From an uncultured Gemmatimonadaceae bacterium (GTDB lineage Bacteria > Gemmatimonadota > Gemmatimonadetes > Gemmatimonadales > Gemmatimonadaceae): a stretch of DNA of 26,281 nt. The notes below the pieces were generated by a model. That model worked only from the letters and a program-made list of their open reading frames with translations, was not told the origin of the DNA and did no database searches. The translations under genes and the position numbers were made by a program. Position 1 is the stretch's first letter. Every line of letters starts with the position of its first letter. The stretch covers positions 1 through 26,281 of the forward strand of contig CATPBN010000240.1 in the NCBI GenBank assembly GCA_955652635.1, written 5' to 3'. Below are positions 14,986 through 22,910 of this stretch, one piece after another.

Positions 14986-15406
14986 ATGCGACACGCGTTC
15001 ACTCTGATCGAGCTGACCATCACGCTTTGTATCCTGAGCATACTTTCGGCCATTGCCATTCCGCGGGGCCGGAAGATTTCCGGACAGGATTCAAGTGCGT
15101 GGTGCGGTGATAGAGATCGAGTCGCTCTTCAGTACCGCTCGACACATGGCGATAGCGCGGGGGGCGCAAATTACGGTAGAGATCGACACGGCCGCTGCGC
15201 CGATTTATGTGAGCGCGGAAGGAGCAAGGCTGCGCGATGCAAAAGTCGGCGCTGATCACGATGTCCGTCTCTCCGCCACTCGCTCGGGCATGAGTTACTC
15301 CGCAACAGGCATGGGTTACGGCTCCGCTAATCTCAGCGTCGTCGTGCGACGGAACTCGTTCGCCGATACCGTCTTTGTGTCGCGACTGAGTCGATTGAGG
15401 CATTGA
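14986..15406 (+). pseudogene. Frameshifted GspH/FimT-like pseudopilin
   Basis: The N-terminus MRHAFTLIELTITLCILSIL is a type IV prepilin-like leader and hydrophobic helix: FTLIE with Glu at +5, Ala in place of the usual Gly at -1. The frame is lost after AIAIPR at a GGGG run (15065-15068). Deleting one G restores a continuous reading into the second frame (...AGRFPDRIQVRGAVIEIESLFSTARHMA...), giving 139 residues of typical GspH/FimT type, ending at the TGA 15404-15406. ATG 14986 has a GGAAGG ribosome site. Such proteins are minor pseudopilins of type II secretion or type IV pili. No other pilus gene is adjacent. The 3' end overlaps rhlE by 74 bases tail to tail. The cause may be real decay, a sequencing error in the homopolymer, or phase variation. 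Confidence 0.75.
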
Positions 15407-16634
15407 TCGCTGCGGTTACGGGCTCCGCCGTATCTTCGTTCGAGCCGTTGTCTGCCGTGGTGCCGAAATCGTAGCCAGGAACGGAAATGCGCGGTATCTG
15501 CTGTCCGATCATGCGCTCGATGGTGCGCACCATCGCGATCTCGTCGGTGGACATGAACGTGTACGCATCGCCGGTCGCGGCGGCGCGTCCGGTGCGACCG
15601 ATGCGGTGCACGTAATCTTCGGGCTGCTGCGGGACATCGTAGTTGATGACATGGCTGATACCGGACACGTCGAGTCCGCGCTGCGCGATATCGGTAGCAA
15701 CGAGCACCCGGATTTTTCCGGACTTGAAATCCTCCAACGCCCGAGTGCGCTCGCCCTGCGATTTGTCAGCGTGCATCGCGGTAGCGGAGATCCCGGCGTC
15801 TTCGAGATGATTAACCACACGATCGGCGCCGTGCTTGGTGCGAGTGAAGATGAGAACGGAGTCCATCTGCGCTTCCTTCAGGAGCTCGACCAGCAGCTTG
15901 GTCTTTCGCTCCCGCGGAACCGGGTAGACGGCGTGCGTGACGGTGCTCACTGCCTCGGAGCGACGCCCGATCTGCACAACGACCGGCTTGCGCAGATACG
16001 TTCGCGCCAGGGCCTCGACCTCGGGCGGCATCGTCGCGCTGAAGAGCAGAGTCTGCCGGTAGGGCGGGATCTCGCTCACGATCCGATTGAGCTGCGGAGC
16101 GAATCCCATGTCGAGCATGCGGTCTGCTTCATCGAGGACCAGGACTTCGAGGTCATTGAATGAGACGTTCTGGCGCTCCATATGATCCAGGAGTCGTCCC
16201 GGTGTCGCAACAACCACATCCACTCCGCGGCGAAGCGCCTTCGATTGCGGCTCGATGCCGACTCCGCCGAAAATGGGAACCACACGGAGCTGGGTGTATT
16301 TGCCGTATTTCCGAAAGCTCTCCTCAACCTGCGCGGCGAGCTCGCGCGTCGGCGTGAGAATGAGCACTCGAACGCGGTGAGCGGGCTCACCCTTCTCGTC
16401 GGTGATCGGGGCGCTGATCAGGTTGTGAACTATGGGAAGCGTGAAACCCGCGGTCTTTCCCGTTCCTGTCTGAGCCAGACCAATCAGGTCTCGTCCCGCA
16501 AGCGCCAAAGGAATCGCCTGCTGCTGGATCGGGGTAGGGTGCGTATAACCGGCGTCGCGCACGGCCTGCAGCACTTCGGGCGCGAGGTCGAGCTCGGCAA
16601 AGGAGAGCCCCGCGTCGATTTTCTCTTCAATCAT
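15333..16634 (-). CDS. rhlE: DEAD-box RNA helicase, RhlE type
   Basis: A 433-residue ATP-dependent RNA helicase for RNA remodelling, such as ribosome assembly or mRNA decay. It shows the Q motif (about 13-38, F ... PTPIQ), motif I AQTGTGKT (54-61), PTRELA (95-100), TPGR (144-147), DEAD (168-171), SAT (199-201), and the C-terminal RecA domain with VATDIAQRGLD and HRIGRTGR. The short basic C-terminal tail (RRYRRTSSVARRR) is typical of RhlE-like proteins. The ATG overlaps the stop of the upstream hydrolase gene as ATGA, so the two are translationally coupled. Its 3' end runs into the frameshifted pseudopilin on the other strand. Confidence 0.93.
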   Translation of the reverse strand: MIEEKIDAGLSFAELDLAPEVLQAVRDAGYTHPTPIQQQAIPLALAGRDLIGLAQTGTGKTAGFTLPIVHNLISAPITDEKGEPAHRVRVLILTPTRELAAQVEESFRKYGKYTQLRVVPIFGGVGIEPQSKALRRGVDVVVATPGRLLDHMERQNVSFNDLEVLVLDEADRMLDMGFAPQLNRIVSEIPPYRQTLLFSATMPPEVEALARTYLRKPVVVQIGRRSEAVSTVTHAVYPVPRERKTKLLVELLKEAQMDSVLIFTRTKHGADRVVNHLEDAGISATAMHADKSQGERTRALEDFKSGKIRVLVATDIAQRGLDVSGISHVINYDVPQQPEDYVHRIGRTGRAAATGDAYTFMSTDEIAMVRTIERMIGQQIPRISVPGYDFGTTADNGSNEDTAEPVTAAINASIDSVATQRRYRRTSSVARRR

Positions 16635-17575
16635 CTACTGTAATATACGCTGGTCGCAGGCTCCGTCCGAGCGCCGGGGCGAGCGTGGGCATTGAGAAGC
16701 GCCAACAGAGCGGTGTTGACCTCCTCAGGCGTCTCCTCGGCGATGATGTGACCTGCGTTGGGAATAACCCTCAGTACGATTCGTGGCAGAAGCCGGACGT
16801 AGACGCCCATGCCATCATCGGGCATCATGTGGTCGAGCGATCCCCACACTCCAACGGCCGGTAGATCTATCGTAGGCAATCGCCGATTCTTAGCGGCCGT
16901 CCAATCGTAGTTGTGAAGCAGCTCGCGCATCGCCAGCGCGTATTCGGGAAACTGCGACGGCGCAAGAAATTCCTCGACGTCACGCTCGGTAAAACGCGCA
17001 CGCCGTCCATAAACTCGCCTCAGCGCGAGCTTCACGATCAGCCGCGGCTTGATCAGTCTGAGGATTGGAGTGAGAACCTTTGGCGTGAGACCCCGATAGA
17101 GCCACATCAGCGGCACGCCGTTCAAGCCCACGGGTGACAGCAGGCCGAGACAACGTGCGCGCTCCGGATATCGCGACGCGAAATGGTAGATCAGCGAGCC
17201 GCCAAGCGAATGGCCCGCCAAGGCGGGTCGCTCGAGCTCGAGCGCGTCGAGAATATCCCGAAAATGCTCGACGAGCGAGTCTATCGTGTACTCGTTGGGC
17301 GCAATCGGCTTGTCCGACAACCCGTGTCCCTTGAGGTCGACGGCGATCACCCGGAACCCGCCGTCGGCGAGAGCGTGGATATTGCGCCGGAATACATAAA
17401 CCGAACAGCCCCATCCGTGAACGAGCACGACCGGAGCGGACTCCACATCGCCGCGCTCGATCACTCTCACTTTCAAACCGGAGCGCAGTCGCGGAAAGCT
17501 CACGCGATAAGCCGGATCGCCGGCGGGAAACATTTCGCCAGGACTGAGATTCTCCCGGCGATGTGATCTGATCAT
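16631..17575 (-). CDS. Alpha/beta hydrolase
   Basis: A 314-residue alpha/beta-hydrolase-fold protein. The oxyanion motif HGWG is at 53-56, the nucleophile elbow GHSLGG has S123, the acid is probably the Asp of WGSLDHMM, and the histidine is in NAGH near residue 278. There is no signal peptide. The cap region between about 145 and 230 is helical and basic. The group includes esterases, C-C hydrolases and haloperoxidase-like enzymes, and the substrate cannot be assigned. It is upstream of and overlaps rhlE by four bases, and starts four bases after the end of the next minus-strand gene, so 17580-18887, this gene and rhlE probably form one transcript. Confidence 0.88.
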   Translation of the reverse strand: MIRSHRRENLSPGEMFPAGDPAYRVSFPRLRSGLKVRVIERGDVESAPVVLVHGWGCSVYVFRRNIHALADGGFRVIAVDLKGHGLSDKPIAPNEYTIDSLVEHFRDILDALELERPALAGHSLGGSLIYHFASRYPERARCLGLLSPVGLNGVPLMWLYRGLTPKVLTPILRLIKPRLIVKLALRRVYGRRARFTERDVEEFLAPSQFPEYALAMRELLHNYDWTAAKNRRLPTIDLPAVGVWGSLDHMMPDDGMGVYVRLLPRIVLRVIPNAGHIIAEETPEEVNTALLALLNAHARPGARTEPATSVYYSR

Positions 17576-17579
17576 CGGA

Positions 17580-18887
17580 TCAAATCAATTCAATTTCCCT
17601 GCCGAGAAGCTTTCCGATGAGACCGATGCGAAATGTTACGTCGGTCCACTTCGACTCAGGACCAGTCCCGTCATCGAGGGGAAAGGTAGACCACGCCCAG
17701 GGGTGTGTGGTTGTTGGCCGCTCCAACCCTTTGTGCGGGTGCCAGACTCCCGAGCGATCGCGGTCGTCGACGAACCGCTCGTACAACCTCATCCATCCTT
17801 CATTGCGACGCAGGAAGTTGAGCCGAGCCATTGTCTCGAGCCAGGTAAGAGCGAAAGGGACGTCGGCCTCAACGGCGTTTCGGTGCGGCAAAACGTCGCC
17901 CATGATGAGGTGCGGCTGGGGCACCATTTTCTTGCCGTACAGCTGAAGAACTTCCTGCCGCGGGAGGGGCTGAGTAATCCAGTCGTATATCCGCTCCACC
18001 GCCGTGAAGTGCTCGTGCCGGAAGATCGGCATGTGCGCGAGCATTGTGAGCGTGTAGATCGAAGGCGGCGCCGATTCCGGCGCGAGAACGTGCGTGTTGC
18101 CGACACGCATCCACGGCTTTTCGCCCAGAGGTGAAGTGAGATAGGCGACAGTTCTCTCGAGAATCCGCCTCGCCGCGCCACGCAGCCTCGGATCGTTTTC
18201 GTATCCGCACTGTGCGAGCGTGGCAGCGGCTGCCTCGCGGAACAGGCCGCGGGTCCGACGGACCAGATCATCATCCCGCGTTTTTGTTCCGAGCTCGAAC
18301 GTGAACGCCGGATCATTGTCTTCAGCAAGGAGTCGAAACAGTAGTCGGCGCGCCGTTACCAGCGGGGGCGAGTCCGGAGTCCAGCCGCACTCGACGAGTC
18401 GACGAACTGCCGGGATCGTTCCGATGTTGGCGAAATCCGCACTGTGCCGACCGGGAAGTGAGAGAATGGAGTTATTCCACATCCCATCTCGAGTCTGAGT
18501 GACCGCAAGCCTGATTGCCGGCCGGTGCGAGTACGGAAGCCAGTCGACTTCTCGAGGGCCTGGATCCCTCAGTCGAGCGACCTCGGTCATTGCGCGATAT
18601 CGGATCGGCGCCGACGCGTGTTCGAGCAGCCAGCTCACCGGAAAGGAGAGCGGCTCAGGAGCAGGTGTCGTTATCGTCGGGGATAACTCGGCGGCGGTCC
18701 CGGGTGCGGTCACAAACGGCGCTCGATATGTGGGGGGCAGGCCTTCGAATGCGGCAGGCGCATGAGCCGCCGATAGCGCGGAAGAATAGCACGTTTTCAC
18801 GCGGGCGCTAGGGGCAACTGTATAACTCTCTGTGGGGCAACAAGTTACGTTATTCGGATCCGGCCATCTGGGTGCTGCAACGAGCAT
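17580..18887 (-). CDS. Hypothetical helical (toroid-like) protein
   Basis: A 435-residue protein that I do not recognise with certainty. After an irregular first 80 residues it has regularly spaced helices, with sequences such as WLLEHASAPIRYRAMTEV and TQTRDGMWNNSI, and then LVECGWTPDSPPLVTARRLL. These recall the alpha/alpha-toroid of prenyltransferase/terpene-cyclase-like and related domains, but no catalytic signature is visible. The C-terminal half is rich in Trp, His and Arg. No signal peptide is convincing. The start is uncertain: ATG 18887 lacks a ribosome site and the first residues are not typical, so GTG 18713 or another internal GTG could be correct. It is followed after four bases by the hydrolase gene. 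Confidence 0.72.
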   Translation of the reverse strand: MLVAAPRWPDPNNVTCCPTESYTVAPSARVKTCYSSALSAAHAPAAFEGLPPTYRAPFVTAPGTAAELSPTITTPAPEPLSFPVSWLLEHASAPIRYRAMTEVARLRDPGPREVDWLPYSHRPAIRLAVTQTRDGMWNNSILSLPGRHSADFANIGTIPAVRRLVECGWTPDSPPLVTARRLLFRLLAEDNDPAFTFELGTKTRDDDLVRRTRGLFREAAAATLAQCGYENDPRLRGAARRILERTVAYLTSPLGEKPWMRVGNTHVLAPESAPPSIYTLTMLAHMPIFRHEHFTAVERIYDWITQPLPRQEVLQLYGKKMVPQPHLIMGDVLPHRNAVEADVPFALTWLETMARLNFLRRNEGWMRLYERFVDDRDRSGVWHPHKGLERPTTTHPWAWSTFPLDDGTGPESKWTDVTFRIGLIGKLLGREIELI

Positions 18888-19208
18888 TCACAATACTGAA
18901 GCAGGGAGCTGCTCTTGAAGTTAGAGCTCGACGCTTTTCGATCGGCGTAAAGAGCCGTGAAGTCGCGGGTTGACGGACTTCCGCAGATCTCGACGGGTCG
19001 CGCGATTTCAATTTGTCGGCATCTTAACGCCAGTAGTATAGAAGCTCTCGGCTTCAGCTTATGGGCCGACAGCTCCCGGCCTCAGTATTGGAAACGCCAG
19101 CCGCGCACCGAAAATCCGTACGACCCGTTCAACCTTTTTCGGATCTTCGGAGTATTAGGTGCGGGACGGCGAGGTGCCGTCAAACACAAAATTCTCCAGG
19201 AGAGAAGG
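18888..19208. other. Intergenic region between divergent genes, 321 bases
   Basis: It separates the minus-strand helical protein from the plus-strand Spy-like gene. The only structure I can support is a promoter-like pair at 19013-19042. The Spy-like reading frame is open back to 18957, but that part does not look like protein. Nothing RNA-like is recognised. Confidence 0.5.
19013..19042 (+). promoter_or_regulatory. Candidate promoter for the Spy/LTXXQ-like gene
   Basis: TTGTCG (19013-19018) and TATAGA (19037-19042) are spaced by 18 bases. The predicted start near 19049 would give a leader of about 160 bases, long enough to hold post-transcriptional control, though no known riboswitch is recognised. 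Confidence 0.4.
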
Positions 19209-19613
19209 ATGAAGGTTATTCGCATCGCCTCGCTGGCTTTTGCCCTCTGCGCTGGCCTTACATCGGTCGCCGCGGCACAGGGACAGCCCGAGCCACAGGG
19301 TCAGGGCGAAATGCGCCGTGGCGGCGGAATGGGTGGAATGCTCCTCAAGGACATCACCTTGACAGACGCACAGAAGGCGCAGATCAAGACGATCCGCGAG
19401 AAGTACCTGCCGCAGCAACTGGAGCTTCGCAAAGCGGCTCAGGCCACCGGGGGTCCGCCCGATGAAGCGACCCGCACCAAGATGATGGATCTGCAGGAGA
19501 AGCAGGCTGCTGAGATCCGGGCCGTGCTCACCGCCGATCAGCAGAAAGCGTTCGACGCCAATCTGAAAGAGATGAGAGATCGGATGGAAGCTCGCCGCAA
19601 GGGAAGCAGCTAA
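19209..19613 (+). CDS. Periplasmic Spy/CpxP-like LTXXQ protein
   Basis: A 134-residue exported protein with a signal peptide ending VAAAQ (about residue 24). The mature part starts with a Gly/Met/Arg-rich segment (MRRGGGMGGM). It has two LTxxQ-type motifs, LTDAQKAQ (about 51) and LTADQQKAF (about 110), separated by amphipathic helices. This is the pattern of Spy/CpxP and zinc-resistance-associated proteins, which are periplasmic chaperones or envelope-stress sensors that bind unfolded protein or metals. ATG 19209 has an AGGAGAGAAGG ribosome site. The gene is convergent with the glycosidase-like gene, with seven bases between stops. The exact client and inducer are unknown. Confidence 0.82.
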   Translation: MKVIRIASLAFALCAGLTSVAAAQGQPEPQGQGEMRRGGGMGGMLLKDITLTDAQKAQIKTIREKYLPQQLELRKAAQATGGPPDEATRTKMMDLQEKQAAEIRAVLTADQQKAFDANLKEMRDRMEARRKGSS

Positions 19614-19620
19614 GCTCGAG

Positions 19621-20784
19621 TCACCTTCGCGGCTCTAGAGCCGCGATCGTGTAGTTGCTCTTCGGGTTCCAGAGTATCCAGCTCTGGAACCCGTTGTCGT
19701 ATCCGGCCTTTTTCTGGGCGCGAACCTCCGCGGCGTAGTAGTGCGGCGAGCCCAGAGTGAAATCCTGGTACCAGGGGATGATGCGGGCGGCGTTGGGGAT
19801 TGAACGCGTCCTCGCAATCACATCTTTCAACACACGATCGATCGTCGCGTACGGATGCGCGTTCGGATTCCGGTACTTGTACGTGCCGCGGGCAAAGTGC
19901 GAGGGATAGACCATGGGAAGAACGACATCCACCTGATCGACGAACATCTCCCACTTCTGTCCGATACCCATATCGGTCGTATCAGTTGCTGTCAGTCCGA
20001 ACACATCGGCGGTGACCGGAATTCCACGTGGCTTGAGTGTTTTGCGGAGGAACCCCAGCTGGTCGCGAATGACCTGTGCGCGTGTCCGGCCCTCGGCCAG
20101 TGGATAAGCCGTTTCGTTGATGAGTCGCTTCTCGTCGGGGAAGCGCACGTAGTCGAATTGCATTTCGCTGAAGCCGAGGTCGTACGCCTCCAGCGCGAGA
20201 TCCGCGGCGTACTGCCACACAGCGCGCTGATGCGGATCCAGCCAGGGATTCCCGTTCTTGTCGAGCCACGGCTTCAGATCGGATTTTCTCTTGATCGCGA
20301 GGTCGAGCTTCTTTTGCGCCAGGAGCGGATCCTTGGCGACGACGATCCGCGCGATCGGATAAATGTCGTGAGCCGCCATCGAATCGAGAATGGCGCGGAT
20401 TCTCGGCCGCGATAGCGAGTGGCCGTCGGCGGTATCGGCACCTATCTCGCGCGCGAGCGGGACGGTGGAAGGATAGAGAACGAAACCGCGGTCATCTTTC
20501 ACGTCGATTACGAGCGCGTTTACCTCGGTCCTTTTAGCAACGCCGATCAGGTCGGTGAGCTTCCGCCCCAGCGCGGCCCAGCGGTTTACGTAAAGCCCGC
20601 GAAGCGTGTCCGGCCTCGGAACATGAACGACAGGTCGCACCGTCGAATCGTCGCGTGTCCGGGCGGACGAAGCTGCGAAGCCCTGGGGAATCGAAGCATC
20701 GGTCTGCAACGACGCTTCCCGCTCGTGTTGGCAGCCGAGCGAGACGGACAGAAACGCGATTGTGGCGGAGCGCGCGGCGATCAG
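19621..20784 (-). CDS. DUF4015-type putative glycoside hydrolase, probable lipoprotein
   Basis: A TIM-barrel-like protein matching the DUF4015 (GHL) putative glycosidase family. Visible blocks are LRGLYVNRWAA, LVIDVKDDRGFVLYPS, YPIARIVVAKDP, EMQFDYVRFP and VVLPMVYPSHF. The strand-end aspartates (VIDVKDD and FDYVRFP) are likely active-site residues. The first conventional start is TTG 20709, but the frame continues upstream to a CTG at 20784 that would encode MIAARSATIAFLSVSLGC, a lipoprotein-like signal (the -3 residue is Ser, so the lipobox is imperfect). That CTG overlaps the kinase stop as CTGA, mimicking ATGA coupling. I report the longer form; the start is uncertain. It probably acts on polysaccharide in the periplasm or outside; substrate unknown. 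Confidence 0.78.
   Translation of the reverse strand: MIAARSATIAFLSVSLGCQHEREASLQTDASIPQGFAASSARTRDDSTVRPVVHVPRPDTLRGLYVNRWAALGRKLTDLIGVAKRTEVNALVIDVKDDRGFVLYPSTVPLAREIGADTADGHSLSRPRIRAILDSMAAHDIYPIARIVVAKDPLLAQKKLDLAIKRKSDLKPWLDKNGNPWLDPHQRAVWQYAADLALEAYDLGFSEMQFDYVRFPDEKRLINETAYPLAEGRTRAQVIRDQLGFLRKTLKPRGIPVTADVFGLTATDTTDMGIGQKWEMFVDQVDVVLPMVYPSHFARGTYKYRNPNAHPYATIDRVLKDVIARTRSIPNAARIIPWYQDFTLGSPHYYAAEVRAQKKAGYDNGFQSWILWNPKSNYTIAALEPRR
19627..19646. repeat. Perfect 20-bp palindrome at a convergent gene junction
   Basis: TCGCGGCTCT is followed directly by its reverse complement AGAGCCGCGA. It lies in the last codons of the glycosidase-like gene, 13 bases after the stop of the Spy-like gene. 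It could act as a stem blocking read-through between the convergent genes, but there is no T-run. Confidence 0.55.
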
Positions 20785-22784
20785 AGAGCGTTCAGTTCTG
20801 CGTTGGCGTCGGAGAGATAGCCCATATCCCTGACAACACTCTGAGCCTGCTGTGTGACCATCGTGAGACCGGTGGGCTGTGCGTTGAGGCCCCCAGTGCG
20901 GAAGCGCACGAGCTCCAGGCGCATCGATCTGAGGAGCTGACGACAGTTGTCCAGTTTTCCCTGCGCTTCCTGCTTCTTGCGGCCGACCTCGGCAAGCGCC
21001 CGGCGCTGGCGGCGAAGCAGGGCCAGTCGGCGGACGCGTCCCTCGCTCGCTCCGTAGTCGAGCGGATTTGCCTGTGATTCCAGAGTCGAGATCTCCTTCT
21101 CGACGGCCTCGGGCGATTCGCGTCCCGCGCCACGATCCATGTCCGAGAGCGAGAGCGCGAGCTGCTGTACTTTCCGGAAAACAGCATCGGCAGAAGTCGC
21201 GACCTCCGGAATCTGCTCGCGCTCGTCAGGCGGCATGTTGAGGAGCTGCCTGTGAATTTCGCGGTGGTCGGATTCCGCCTCGCGTATCGCCGAACCGTAG
21301 CGCGAATCCGCGAACGGACCCGGGGCCCCCGCTGGAATGGGACTGAGCGGCGTCGCGCTGGAAGGAGCGTTGATTCTCGGATACGGCTGAAAGGGCTGCA
21401 TTGACGGAAGGGGCGAAATCGGAGAGAACATCCCCTGGCCTCGCGAGCGGGCGCGAGCACGAACTTGCGCACGCTTTTTCTCGTCGAAGAGCGCCCGGGC
21501 ATCGTCGATCGTTTCGGCGGCCACGTCGAACATCAATCGATCGCGCGGTTGACGGAAGACGTCGCGCCAATCGTAGCCGGCAGCCCACAACTTGGAGTAC
21601 TTGAACGCGAGCGCAACTGTCCAGATGACGGTGAGCGCGATGAAATCGTGATTCGAGAAGAGCGAGATCGGCACGAGGATGGCGTTGACCGCGAGGTATG
21701 GTGCCAGCTTGCGGCGGAATGAGACGACCATCGGCGCATTCCATTTGCTCAACTCTTCAGGGGTCGGCTGAGACGGGGTGTACGGGGCCTGGCTTGGCGG
21801 ACCGTATCGATCACGGATGGTGCCGGTGATCTGGTCACGGAGGACGTCGCCGAGGGGGCGCTGGGTTTCGGCGCGTGCCCCGGCTGTGGACGAGGCGGGC
21901 TGCGCCCGCGTCGCCAGCGTCGGCATCGCGCCGCCGTCCAGCGCGGCAGCAAACGCTGCCGCGCTAGGGAAGCGATCAGCCGGATCCTTCTCGAGACATA
22001 TCATCACCGCACGCGCAAGGTCCGGCGGCAGGTCGGGCCAGCGCTCGTCGACTGGTATCGGTCTCTCCGATAGGTGCTTCACCAGCATCGAAGGCGTGTT
22101 GCTGGCGACAAATGGCGGCTGCCCGCACAGCATCTGGTAGCCGACGACGCCGAGTGAGTAGAGATCGCTGCGTCCATCGATGGCTTGATCACCGGCAGAT
22201 TGCTCGGGCGACATGTACGCCGGAGTACCGATCGCCATCCCCGTCGCGGTGAGCCTGGAATCCCCGCTGTCGGTCAGAGCGCGGGCGATGCCGAAGTCTG
22301 TCACCATCGCGCGGCCAGTCTCCTCGTCGATGATGATGTTGTCAGGCTTGATGTCGCGGTGGATGACGTTGCGATGGTGCGCGTACGCGAGCGCGTCGGC
22401 GACTTCGCGGAGAATCCGTCGCACTTCCACCGGCGGCATGGGACCGTGCTGCTGCAGCCGCTGCCCCAGGTTGTCGCCCTTGATGTACGCCATCACGAAG
22501 TACACGAGATTATCGCGCTCTTCGACCGTGTAGATCGGAACGATGTTGGGGTGATTCAGCTGCGCCGCCGTCTCCGCTTCACGGAGGAACCGTTGGCGAA
22601 TGTCGGCGCGGAAGCTCAGTTCGGGCGGCAATACCTTGACCGCAATCTCACGCTTCAACCGCTTGTCGCGCGCGCAATAAACGATACCCATGCCGCCACG
22701 ACCGATCTCGTTCTCTAGCTCATAGTTTGCAGAGAGAACAGCAGCCACATGTGTTCCAAGCTCGTCGGACGGACTAATTGGCAT
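20781..22784 (-). CDS. Hanks-type Ser/Thr protein kinase with 2TM domain and coiled-coil tail
   Basis: A 667-residue membrane kinase. The kinase domain (about 21-285) is complete: glycine loop GRGGMG (28-33), ATP lysine K50, HRDIKPDN (142-149), DFG (163-165), and GTPAYMSPEQ (186-195). A Pro-rich linker leads to a 2TM domain (about 348-410, starting KWNAPMVVSFRRKL) with two short hydrophobic helices (361-376, 380-397). After a low-complexity Pro/Ser segment the C-terminus (about 500-640) is a charged coiled coil. There are no PASTA repeats. The kinase therefore faces the cytoplasm, with helices dipping into the membrane. It is divergent from lon across 126 bases and overlaps the glycosidase-like gene at its stop. 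Substrates are unknown. Confidence 0.93.
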   Translation of the reverse strand: MPISPSDELGTHVAAVLSANYELENEIGRGGMGIVYCARDKRLKREIAVKVLPPELSFRADIRQRFLREAETAAQLNHPNIVPIYTVEERDNLVYFVMAYIKGDNLGQRLQQHGPMPPVEVRRILREVADALAYAHHRNVIHRDIKPDNIIIDEETGRAMVTDFGIARALTDSGDSRLTATGMAIGTPAYMSPEQSAGDQAIDGRSDLYSLGVVGYQMLCGQPPFVASNTPSMLVKHLSERPIPVDERWPDLPPDLARAVMICLEKDPADRFPSAAAFAAALDGGAMPTLATRAQPASSTAGARAETQRPLGDVLRDQITGTIRDRYGPPSQAPYTPSQPTPEELSKWNAPMVVSFRRKLAPYLAVNAILVPISLFSNHDFIALTVIWTVALAFKYSKLWAAGYDWRDVFRQPRDRLMFDVAAETIDDARALFDEKKRAQVRARARSRGQGMFSPISPLPSMQPFQPYPRINAPSSATPLSPIPAGAPGPFADSRYGSAIREAESDHREIHRQLLNMPPDEREQIPEVATSADAVFRKVQQLALSLSDMDRGAGRESPEAVEKEISTLESQANPLDYGASEGRVRRLALLRRQRRALAEVGRKKQEAQGKLDNCRQLLRSMRLELVRFRTGGLNAQPTGLTMVTQQAQSVVRDMGYLSDANAELNAL

Positions 22785-22813
22785 TTGCGCGCGTCAATTC
22801 AGCAGTTCCACTG

Positions 22814-22842
22814 TTGCGATTCGTGCCGTGCTGGCGTAAAAC
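22814..22842 (+). promoter_or_regulatory. Candidate lon promoter
   Basis: TTGCGA (22814-22819) and TAAAAC (22837-22842) are spaced by 17 bases. The predicted start is about 60 bases before the lon ATG. No CIRCE or sigma32-type heat-shock signature is recognised. A TAGTAT at 22881-22886 is an alternative -10 without a good -35. Confidence 0.4.
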
Positions 22843-22910
22843 CAGGAGAGCAAAAGATGCAGTATGGGACCGTTGTGGAGTAGTATCTAAATAAGAATCT
22901 TGTCTACGGA

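Noticed and set aside
14886..15059. 58-residue N-terminal extension of the M1 peptidase
   Set aside because: The lipoprotein signal at 14885 would be internal and non-functional; the extension also overlaps the divergent pseudopilin start.
18957..19208. N-terminal extension of the Spy-like gene
   Set aside because: The frame is open, but a signal peptide and a good ribosome site mark ATG 19209 as the start.
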